NCBI RefSeq assembly: GCF_034376665.1
Contig: NZ_JAXMJI010000073.1
Span: forward strand, 1-20,256
Reading direction: 5' to 3'
DNA from: Allopontixanthobacter sp034376665
GTDB lineage: Bacteria > Pseudomonadota > Alphaproteobacteria > Sphingomonadales > Sphingomonadaceae
DNA length: 20,256 bases
Below are positions 7,955 to 15,345 of the stretch, piece by piece. The notes beneath the pieces are model-generated. The model was not told where the DNA came from, made no database searches, and saw only the letters and a program-made list of their open reading frames with translations. Each line of letters starts with the position of its first letter. Position 1 is the stretch's first letter. A program made the translations under genes and the position numbers.

Positions 7955-9220
7955 CTACCGTTCAGTCAGGGCCATGTCGAAGGCCTTGGCGACAGGCTTG
8001 AGCAGGTAGGTCAGGATCGATTTGCGGCCCGTAATGATTTCGACATCGCAGATCATGCCCGGTACGATCGGCAGTTTCTGCCCGGCCCGTTCGATAAAGG
8101 CGCGGTCGGTTTCGACCACCACCAGATAATAGGCCTCGCGCTCGACCTCGTCATAGATCGAATCGGCGCTGATTTGCCGCACGACGCCGGAAATTCCGCC
8201 GAAAATGGAAAAGTCGTAAGCCGTCACTTTGACGTTCGCCGGATCCCCCACCTTGATGAAGGCGATATCGCTCGGGCGGATGCGCGCTTCGACGAACATC
8301 CGGTCACCCACAGGTACCACCTGCATGATCTTCTCGCCGGCATTCACGAAGCCGCCGACGGTGGTAATCTGGACATCGTTGACGATCCCGTCGGACGGGG
8401 CGCGTAGTTCGTTCTTCTGCTGGCGTGCTGCGGCACCGCGGATGGTTTCTTCGTTCACGGCAATCCGGGTGTTGACCTCGCTGCGTTCCGAGAGCGCCTG
8501 TTCGCGGAAATCGAGACGTGCGGAATTGAACTGTGCCTGCGCTTCGTTGATGGCGGCTTGCGCCCGGCCGACCCCTTGGTGAGCGGCGGACAAGCGCCCC
8601 CGCGTATCCACCAGATCGCGCTGCGCGGTGATCAGTTCGGTGCGGGGAATGATGCCTTTGGCCGCCAGCGGTTCGAGCATGGCGACCTGATCGCCCGCCA
8701 GCCGCACGCTGTTTTCCAACGCGGCAACGGTCGCCTGACCTTCGCTCAGATCCCGTCGGCGCTGCTCGATTGCGCTTGCAAGACCGCTCTCCCGGCTCCG
8801 CGCGGTGGCTATGCGAACCTGCGCCAGGCGGCGTTCTTCGGCGCATAAAGTCCCTTCACCGCAGCCCATGGAACCGCCCGATGCCTCGGTCGCCAGACGG
8901 CTTGCCCTGGCGGCCAGGCGGCTGTTTTCCGTCTCCAGCTGGCCCAGTTCCGACGCGGATTGCGCATCGTCCAGGCGGACCAGAAGCTGGCCCTTCTTCA
9001 CCACCTGGCCGTTACGGACGAGAATTTCGGAAATCGTTGCGGATTCGGAGGGCTGGACCAGCTGCGTCTTGCTGGACGGGATCACCTTGCCCATCCCGCG
9101 CGTGATTTCGTCCACCTGGGCCAGACTGGCCCAGACAATCAGCACCGCCACGCCAAGCGCAGAAATTGCGATCAGCTTGCGGTTCGCATCCCAGCCGGAA
9201 ATCCGCGCGATCATACTCAT
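7955..9220 (-). CDS. HlyD/LapC-like type I secretion membrane fusion protein
   Basis: A 421-residue periplasmic adaptor that links the inner-membrane ABC transporter to the TolC-like channel. Seen: a short cytoplasmic N-terminus, one transmembrane helix at about residues 15-34 (KLIAISALGVAVLIVWASLA), a biotinyl-like lip (SATISEILVRNGQVVKKGQLLVRL split around residues 61-83; only fragments quoted: ISEILVRNG, VKKGQLL), a long coiled-coil hairpin (about 88-290), the second lipoyl half near RAPSDGIV, and a C-terminal beta domain ending in SILTYLLKPV, typical of type I secretion adaptors. Cys120 and Cys126 lie close together in the hairpin and could form a disulfide. The ATG at 9220 overlaps the stop of the hydrolase gene (ATGA); the open frame upstream is inside that gene. 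It is the last gene of the secretion operon. Confidence 0.93.
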   Translation of the reverse strand: MSMIARISGWDANRKLIAISALGVAVLIVWASLAQVDEITRGMGKVIPSSKTQLVQPSESATISEILVRNGQVVKKGQLLVRLDDAQSASELGQLETENSRLAARASRLATEASGGSMGCGEGTLCAEERRLAQVRIATARSRESGLASAIEQRRRDLSEGQATVAALENSVRLAGDQVAMLEPLAAKGIIPRTELITAQRDLVDTRGRLSAAHQGVGRAQAAINEAQAQFNSARLDFREQALSERSEVNTRIAVNEETIRGAAARQQKNELRAPSDGIVNDVQITTVGGFVNAGEKIMQVVPVGDRMFVEARIRPSDIAFIKVGDPANVKVTAYDFSIFGGISGVVRQISADSIYDEVEREAYYLVVVETDRAFIERAGQKLPIVPGMICDVEIITGRKSILTYLLKPVAKAFDMALTER

Positions 9221-10308
9221 GGAGTGATTTTTCCTGCTTTGCCCGACGCAACGGCGAGGGCTGGCGTTGCCATATTGCCAATACCAGCTTGTTGCCCGTT
9301 GACCAACTCGCGGTAGCCGGAGCTTGCCTGAACCGGGTCGGGGATCGACAGGCGCCATTCCTTGGTCGTGTCGATCCGGCCGCCGACATCGGCCTCTGCG
9401 TGGCGGTCCGATGCGAGTTTGGTAACCGTCAGACCCGGCACCAGATCTTCGTCCGAAGCCGCGGCAAATTCCGCATCCAGACTATTGTTCAGCGCATTGC
9501 GGAGCCGTGCCATGTCGAGCGACGGGATTGCTTCCCGCCCGGCCCAGCGGCCCGTGAATGCGCCGGAATTTCCCCAATTTCCCTTGAAACGATAGAAGAT
9601 GTGGACACCGATCTTGTCGATTTTTCCGAGGTTATAGGCCCAGCGCGGCACCACGTAATCAGCATGGTAATGCGTCGCCGTTCCCACGCTGGGTTCGACG
9701 GTTCCGGTCAGGGCGGCTTTCGCCACCGCCAGCGATTCCTTCCACTGGCGGGCCATGGGAACGCGCAGCAGCGAACCGTCGCAGGTGAAGCTGAACTGGC
9801 ACACGCGCTTGTTGGCCCCGTCGTAGACTACGCCGCAGACCGAAGACGGGTAGGCCGGGTGGCGCATCCGGTTGAGCACGACCTGCGCAACCGCGCGCTT
9901 GCCTTGCGCCGGTTCGTTGGCCGCTTCGTAATAAATCGCCTGCGTCATGCATTTGAGCGCCGTACCATAGCTGCCGTCCGCGCCGCTCAGCGCGGAAAAA
10001 CCGGACAAGGTCTGCAATGTGCCGCCCGACAGCGGGATCAGCGCATTCCGGTCATGGGCGGAGGTTCCTTCGATGACGATTTCCGCGGCCTCTCCTTCGG
10101 TGAGGCTGGCCAGGGTCTTCGCCTGCTCGGCACTGATCCGGACCGGTGCGGGATCATTCGCTTGTGCGGAAAACCACCAGCTCGCCGCCGCCGCGGCCAG
10201 GCCCGCGATGAATATCAGGAAAAGGATGATTTTCACCGCGCGCGACCGTCCCGACCCTGCTTCGGCGTCCGGAGACAGCCGGTTGGTATCCAGCGGCAGA
10301 TCGCTCAC
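9217..10308 (-). CDS. SleB-type cell wall hydrolase, membrane anchored
   Basis: A 363-residue protein with a Hydrolase_2 (SleB/CwlJ) domain, a peptidoglycan lytic enzyme family. Seen: a 24-residue cytoplasmic N-terminus, one transmembrane helix at about residues 25-43 (VKIILFLIFIAGLAAAA), then a periplasmic part with the signature CMTQAIYYEAANEP, AVAQVVLNRMRHPAYP, VCGVVYDGA and CQFSFTCDG (about 120-190). Glu128 in YYEA matches the proposed catalytic Glu of the family. The C-terminal 150 residues show no recognised domain. The start is GTG at 10308, overlapping the ABC transporter stop (GTGA) with GGGA eight bases upstream; the frame is open further up, but inside the transporter gene. Its stop overlaps the HlyD start. 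Inference: it may open peptidoglycan for assembly of the secretion channel or adhesin passage; a general cell-wall role is also possible. Confidence 0.9.
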   Translation of the reverse strand: MSDLPLDTNRLSPDAEAGSGRSRAVKIILFLIFIAGLAAAAASWWFSAQANDPAPVRISAEQAKTLASLTEGEAAEIVIEGTSAHDRNALIPLSGGTLQTLSGFSALSGADGSYGTALKCMTQAIYYEAANEPAQGKRAVAQVVLNRMRHPAYPSSVCGVVYDGANKRVCQFSFTCDGSLLRVPMARQWKESLAVAKAALTGTVEPSVGTATHYHADYVVPRWAYNLGKIDKIGVHIFYRFKGNWGNSGAFTGRWAGREAIPSLDMARLRNALNNSLDAEFAAASDEDLVPGLTVTKLASDRHAEADVGGRIDTTKEWRLSIPDPVQASSGYRELVNGQQAGIGNMATPALAVASGKAGKITP

Positions 10309-12467
10309 GACAAATTCCCGGAGGTGGCCAGGATCTGGTCCTTGGGACCATCGGCCACGATCCGCCCGGCTTCCAGGACTATGATCCTGTTGCACAGAGC
10401 GAACAGCGCCGGCCGATGGGTAGCCACCAGCAATGTCTGGCTGGAAGACATCGAGGCCTGCAGGCGGTCGACGAACAACCTTTCGGTCTGACTGTCCATC
10501 GCCCCGGTCGGCTCGTCGAGAAACAGCATCTGCGAGGGCGAGACAAAGGCGCGGGCCAATGCGAGGAACGATCGCTGCCCGCCGGAAAGTCTCCGGCCAT
10601 GTTCGCCCACCATGCGGTCGAACCCGCCGGCATCGCGCGACAGGAATCCGTCCGCGCCGGTCATCTGCAAGGCCTGGATCAATTGCTCGTCCGCGGCATC
10701 TGCGCTGCCGAGAGTGAGATTATCCTTCACGCTGCCGGTAAACAGGCTGGCGTCCTGCCCCACGAAGCGGAAAGCGTGGCGCAAATCCTGCGGGCGGAAC
10801 TGGCGGCTGTCGATCCCGTTGACCAGCATCGATCCGCCGGTTGGCTGATAAAGCCCGCACAGCAAACGCCCGAGGGTGGATTTGCCCGAAGCAACGCGCC
10901 CGACCAGGGCAATCCGCTCGCCCGGCTCGATCGTCAGATTCAGCCCCTGCAACGACGGGACTGCCGCTTCCGGGTAGGAAAACTCCAGCCCATCCAGCGT
11001 GATGGACGCCGACCGGACGGTAGCCGGGATCGAGACACTGCCCTGGCGCCGCTCATCCTCGGCGTCGAACAGGCCTTCGATACTGGACAGGGTCTCACGC
11101 GCCTGACGCCCGCGGGTAAGCAGGAACGCGATCTGTCCGGCGGGGGCCAGCGAACGGGACGACAGCATCACGATGGCAATGATCGCGCCCATCGAAATCT
11201 GGCCCGCAACGAAGAGGTAGTAGCCGCCGATAACCAGCGAGATGCTGGATATCTGCTGGAATGTCGCGGCAAGGCCGACAGCGGTCGAACTGATCTTGCG
11301 CAGACGGGCCTGCGAATTGCCGCCCACTTCGGCCAGACGGTACCAGCGGCCGACCATGCTGCTCTCGCCGGTCAGGCTCTTCAGCGTTTCCATGCCGGCG
11401 AGCGATTCCACCAGCAGGGTCTGCTGCAAACCGTGATCGGCCTGCGCATCGCGCGATGCCTCGATCACCTTGCGTTGCAGGATGAAGCCGGCAATCGCCA
11501 TCAATCCCATCGCGATGAGGGGGATCAGCGCCAGGAATCCGGCAATATAGGCAATCGCCGCGACAAAGATGAACAGGAACACCACGTCCACCATCAGCAC
11601 GATCGTGGTCGAGGCGAAGAAATCGCGCACGGATGCATATTCGGAAACCCGCGCCGCCAACGCGCCGGTGTTGCCTTGCCGCGCGCTGAGCGGGGTCACC
11701 AGCAGCCTGCCGAAAATCTTCTGCGACAATTTGAGGTCCAGCCGCTTGCCCACCTGGTCGATGACATTGGACCGGGCGTAGCGCAGGGCAAATTCCAGCG
11801 CGAAGGCCAGCAACACGCCCACGCCCAGCACCCACAGGGTTGCCTCCGCGCGATTGGGGATCACCCGGTCGTACACATTCATGGAAAAGAGGGGGAGCGA
11901 CAGCGCCAGCAGATTGATGATCAGCGAGGCAAGGATAACCGGGCGGTAGGCCGCACGTTCCTTGTGCAATTCGCTCCAGAACCAGTGATTGCGGCCCTTG
12001 GCGTACCATGGGGCTTCGTTTTCGCGCAGGGCATCGGGATCGCCTGTGACGGTCAGGAAGCCGCCGGAAAATTCCGCGGCAAGCTCCGCAAACGGTTCCC
12101 AGACCGATTCCCCTGCCCCGGGCCGCCAGACGCGCACCTGCCCGTCCTTCACTTCGTGCAGAACCGCTGCGCGATCCTGCGCCAAGGCCACGATTGCCGG
12201 GTAATGATGTTCGGCGCGGGGCAACTTTCGTGCTTCGACAGGCACGAAATTCATGCCCGCCAGTTCGATCGCCGGCCCCGCCTGATGGAACGGAAGGCTT
12301 CCGTCCTGCCCGCGAGCGAGAGTGTAAAATTGCGACGCGGAAAACGGAATCCCGTAACGCGCAGCCAGTTCGCCGATGGCGCCGGCTACTGGATCACTCG
12401 ATGTCTGGCTGATCGCTTGGTATTCCACCACCTTTCCAATCTGTTCTGGTGTTTGCCTGCCGGTCAA
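10305..12467 (-). CDS. LapB-like type I secretion ABC transporter (permease/ATPase)
   Basis: A protein of up to 720 residues that drives adhesin export across the inner membrane. Seen: an N-terminal C39-peptidase-like domain (about 1-150) with no cysteine at the catalytic place, so a non-cleaving substrate-docking domain as in LapB/HlyB; then NHWFWSELHKER and about six membrane segments (about 180-450) beginning at PVILASLIINLLALSLPLF; then the ATPase with Walker A GRVASGKST (about 520), signature RLSGGQRS (about 620), Walker B MLFLDEPTG (about 648) and H-loop THRPA. Start is uncertain: TTG at 12467 would overlap the TolC stop (TTGA), but GGAA sits better before the GTG at 12428, which removes 13 residues. 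The 3' end overlaps the SleB gene by four bases. The transported substrate is probably the adhesin at the operon's head. Confidence 0.93.
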   Translation of the reverse strand: MTGRQTPEQIGKVVEYQAISQTSSDPVAGAIGELAARYGIPFSASQFYTLARGQDGSLPFHQAGPAIELAGMNFVPVEARKLPRAEHHYPAIVALAQDRAAVLHEVKDGQVRVWRPGAGESVWEPFAELAAEFSGGFLTVTGDPDALRENEAPWYAKGRNHWFWSELHKERAAYRPVILASLIINLLALSLPLFSMNVYDRVIPNRAEATLWVLGVGVLLAFALEFALRYARSNVIDQVGKRLDLKLSQKIFGRLLVTPLSARQGNTGALAARVSEYASVRDFFASTTIVLMVDVVFLFIFVAAIAYIAGFLALIPLIAMGLMAIAGFILQRKVIEASRDAQADHGLQQTLLVESLAGMETLKSLTGESSMVGRWYRLAEVGGNSQARLRKISSTAVGLAATFQQISSISLVIGGYYLFVAGQISMGAIIAIVMLSSRSLAPAGQIAFLLTRGRQARETLSSIEGLFDAEDERRQGSVSIPATVRSASITLDGLEFSYPEAAVPSLQGLNLTIEPGERIALVGRVASGKSTLGRLLCGLYQPTGGSMLVNGIDSRQFRPQDLRHAFRFVGQDASLFTGSVKDNLTLGSADAADEQLIQALQMTGADGFLSRDAGGFDRMVGEHGRRLSGGQRSFLALARAFVSPSQMLFLDEPTGAMDSQTERLFVDRLQASMSSSQTLLVATHRPALFALCNRIIVLEAGRIVADGPKDQILATSGNLS

Positions 12468-13861
12468 TCGGGATAGACGCGGCGTTGCAATTCAGCCGGC
12501 ACTTCCGGACCATAGTTGAACTGCGTGCGTTCCGTTTCCCCGGCCCCTGCGCCGGGAGCCAGTTCCAGCGCCTGCAGGAAGCGGTTGGTGGCGGCCAGCG
12601 TCTGATATTCGGCGAACATCTGCGAGAACCGTGCTGTTTCCAGGCGAACCTGCGTGTTGTAGCGCGTATTTTGCGCATCCAGCACGTCCAGCAGAGAGCG
12701 CCGACCGACGTTGAACTGGCTGCGATAGGACAGCAGCAGATCGTCGCTCACCCGGGCCTGGCGGTCGAGCGCGGCGGTGATGTTGTCCTGCGCCTTGATG
12801 GCGATCCAGGCGCTGCGCACATCCTCTTCCGCTTCGCGGCTTACCTCGTGAAGGCGGTACCGCGCCTGGCTCGAACGGCGGACCATTTCCTGATATTTCG
12901 CACGATTGATCCCCCCGTCGAAGATGTTCCAGCGCAGATAGACGCGCGCCTGAACATCGTTGGTTTCGCCGTTGAAACCGTCGATATCGTCCCCGACTCG
13001 GCCGACCACTTCGGCGCCGATAGTGGGGTAGAGGTCGCCATTGGCCGATTTTGCCAGCGCGTTGGCGGCATCGACATCCGCTTGCGCTTCCAGGATGCGC
13101 GGATTGCTCACCCGTGCCAGCCCGACTGCGGCATCGATGTTGGCCGGCAGCATGGCGTCCAGATCGGGCGGAAACTGTACCTGGTCGATGTCGAGGCCAG
13201 TCAGACGGCGCAGGCTGACCTTGGCGTTGGCAAGATCCTGAAACGCCTCTTCCTGCCGCACGATTGCGGATTGCAGGCGTTCCTCTGCCTGCTGCCGGTC
13301 GGCGATGCTGATCGAACCCTGATCAACCCCTTCGCCCAGGTCCCTCACCAGAACCTGGTGAAAACCGACATTGTCCTGACTGGCCGCGACAATCCGTTGC
13401 TGCAGCATGATATCGAGATATTGCCGCGAGATTTGCAAGGCGACGAATTCCGACCGCTCGAGCACGCGGAGCGAAGCCCCGTCTACCCGCGAAGCCTGCC
13501 GTAGCAATTCGCCGTTACGCCGGCCGAAGTCGATGATCGTCCAGTCGGCGCGAATATTCGCTTCGAGCGGATACAGCTCGTTATTGGCTATGCCGAGATT
13601 CCGGCGGGTGGCATTTTCCAGCCGGCGGACGCCACCAGAGGCTTCCACATCTACCCGCGGCGCATACAGTCCCTGGGCCTGTTTGCGTTCGAATTCGATC
13701 GCTTCCTTGTTGAACTGCGCCTGCAGGATTTCAGGATTGGACGCCATGGCCACTTCGACGGCCTGACGCAGCGAGATCGCTTGCCCGGTGTCCTGCGCCA
13801 TGGCGGCTGCCGAACTGCCCGCCAACAAGATGGCTGCGAACTTAAGACTTTGCTTGAACAT
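12464..13861 (-). CDS. TolC-family outer membrane channel (LapE-like)
   Basis: A 465-residue outer membrane efflux protein, the exit duct of the type I secretion machine. Seen: a signal peptide MFKQSLKFAAILLAGSS ending AAAMA before QDTGQ (cleavage near residue 22), then two OEP repeats with long amphipathic helices: the first starts at ISLRQAVEVAMASNPEIL, the second near AAVGLARVSNPRILEAQ, giving the internal two-fold symmetry of TolC. The run DIDGFNGETNDVQARVYL and WNIFDGG match beta-strand and loop sequences typical of the family. The start is ATG at 13861 with GGGGGG five bases upstream; an in-frame TTG at 13873 is less likely. It begins 12 bases after the OmpA-family stop and its own stop overlaps the ABC transporter frame. 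Length is normal for the family. Confidence 0.93.
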   Translation of the reverse strand: MFKQSLKFAAILLAGSSAAAMAQDTGQAISLRQAVEVAMASNPEILQAQFNKEAIEFERKQAQGLYAPRVDVEASGGVRRLENATRRNLGIANNELYPLEANIRADWTIIDFGRRNGELLRQASRVDGASLRVLERSEFVALQISRQYLDIMLQQRIVAASQDNVGFHQVLVRDLGEGVDQGSISIADRQQAEERLQSAIVRQEEAFQDLANAKVSLRRLTGLDIDQVQFPPDLDAMLPANIDAAVGLARVSNPRILEAQADVDAANALAKSANGDLYPTIGAEVVGRVGDDIDGFNGETNDVQARVYLRWNIFDGGINRAKYQEMVRRSSQARYRLHEVSREAEEDVRSAWIAIKAQDNITAALDRQARVSDDLLLSYRSQFNVGRRSLLDVLDAQNTRYNTQVRLETARFSQMFAEYQTLAATNRFLQALELAPGAGAGETERTQFNYGPEVPAELQRRVYPD

Positions 13862-13873
13862 GGTGCCCCCCAA

Positions 13874-14587
13874 TCAATTCGCGACGATTTCAACGCGGCG
13901 GTTCTGCGGACTGCGCACACCGTCGGCCGTTTGTTCGCGCATTTGCGTTTCGCCGCGCGCATCAACCTTTATGATTCCCGCCTCGACACCGCCGCTGACC
14001 AGAAAATCGGCCACCGCCCTGGCGCGGTTCATCGCCAAGGTTTCGTTGTAGGAATCGCTGCCGGCCCGGTCGGTATGACCGATCACGGAGATATTCGTCC
14101 ACTGGCACGCTCCGCTGTTCTCGCTGACGAATTTGACCGTATCTTCAGCAGATGCCGGCAATTCGTAGGAATCGAATTCGAAGAAGATCAGCCGCGAAAC
14201 ATCCTTTTCGCACGCGGTACTTCTGGGCTGCTCGACCACCACCACGGCTTCCTGCGGCGGCAGCGGAACGCGCGTCATCATCTGGGACGCCAGCACGCAT
14301 TTGCCGATACTGACTTCATCCTTGGTGGAAGACTTCAGGAATCCCAGTGCGATCCCGCATTGGGTCTTGGCTTCGTTGGCCCAGGTGTATCGATTGTCAT
14401 TGGCCGATACGATCGAAGGATCAATGCTTGCTGCAAGCCCGGCGTCATAACGGGTCTGGATTTCCTGCCGCAGATCGGAAACCCCAAGATCCATCATTGC
14501 TTGAACGTCGTCCTGCGCCAATGCCCCGGTGGACCAGCAGGCAGCAAGACCGGCAACACATCCGGACAGTCGTTTCAGATTGATCAT
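13874..14587 (-). CDS. OmpA-family peptidoglycan-binding outer membrane protein
   Basis: A 237-residue envelope protein with a C-terminal OmpA-like domain that would bind peptidoglycan. Seen: a secretion signal at residues 1-25 (MINLKRLSGCVAGLAACWST, then GALA before QDD), a central region of about 100 residues with no recognised domain, and the OmpA domain from about 130 onward: FFEFDSYELP, VIGHTDRAGSDSYN, LAMNRARAVADFL and NRRVEIVAN, all in the usual order. LAAC at residues 14-17 also fits a lipobox, so a lipoprotein is possible. The start is ATG at 14587 with GGGGGA just upstream. It lies 27 bases after the adhesin stop. OmpA-domain proteins are reported in some LapA-type operons such as the Shewanella bpfA operon (from memory), which supports a role with the secretion system. 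It may anchor the export channel or adhesin to the wall. Confidence 0.88.
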   Translation of the reverse strand: MINLKRLSGCVAGLAACWSTGALAQDDVQAMMDLGVSDLRQEIQTRYDAGLAASIDPSIVSANDNRYTWANEAKTQCGIALGFLKSSTKDEVSIGKCVLASQMMTRVPLPPQEAVVVVEQPRSTACEKDVSRLIFFEFDSYELPASAEDTVKFVSENSGACQWTNISVIGHTDRAGSDSYNETLAMNRARAVADFLVSGGVEAGIIKVDARGETQMREQTADGVRSPQNRRVEIVAN

Positions 14588-14614
14588 AAATCCCCCAAGT
14601 TTTCCTTATGCACC

Positions 14615-15345
14615 TTATGCCGAAGCAGCAAGCGCGCTCATATCGTCCGCAGTCATATCGACCATGGATTGCATTCCGAAGAACATCTGCGGATTGGCGA
14701 TCCCGACATCCAGTATTGCCGCATCGAAGTGGCTTTCCGGCTGCGCTTCGCCCAGTGCAGCCCCGGCAAAATGATCGACAATGGCATCGACTGCATGGCT
14801 ATCGACCACATCCGCAAAGGCTTCCTGCAGGGCAGAGAGGTCGAGGGCCGCAATTTCCGCACTTTCCGTAGCAACGGCTTGGGCCTTGGCGGCGCTATCC
14901 TGGCCAAGGGCCAGCAATGCGTCCATCATGTGCACCCCTTCGACCGAAGGTGCCGCGAATGCCGCAGCGCCCGCTACGGCACCGAAGGAAAACGCCGGTC
15001 CGGCAGAGGCTGCCAGGTCAAGACCGGCATGATCGAACGCCGCCGGCTCACCCAATTCGCCCTGGGAGACATTTTCAAACCCGGTCTGCCCGATCGAGGG
15101 GCTCGAGACCGATGCTTGTGCATCATTGCCCGATTGGAAGAAGTCGTCTCCGGCCACGGCCATCTGGTCCGCCATGGCCATGGTCGACTGTGCCGATCCG
15201 GACACGGGATTCTCCGTGCCGAGGTCCAATACCTTGGATGACAGGCCCGATGTTTCCTGATCCGTCGCCATCAGCATTTCGGGCATGACCAGTGCCGCAA
15301 TTGCCGCATTGACACTGGCAACCTGGGCACCGCGCTGGTTCATTT
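14615..15345 (-). other. Ala-rich C-terminal tail of the adhesin, probable export signal
   Basis: About 240 residues, rich in Ala, Met, Ser and acidic residues, with predicted amphipathic helices (VNAAIAALVMPEMLM, LDLSALQEAFADVVDSHAV) and the end DMSALAASA. It has no recognised domain. Type I substrates carry an uncleaved C-terminal signal, so the last 50 or so residues are the likely export signal; this is inference. Confidence 0.5.

Noticed and set aside
9221..9358. N-terminal extension of the HlyD protein by 46 residues
   Set aside because: The extension lies wholly inside the SleB gene; the ATG at 9220 gives a normal short cytoplasmic tail before the membrane helix.
10416..12476. 686-codon plus-strand ORF opposite the ABC transporter
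   Set aside because: The translation is rich in His, Arg and Gln without motifs, while the minus strand encodes a full transporter with all ATPase motifs.
12449..15241. Plus-strand ORFs of 351 and 486 codons opposite the TolC, OmpA and adhesin genes
   Set aside because: They cross the boundaries of well-supported minus-strand genes and have no recognisable domain or ribosome binding site.
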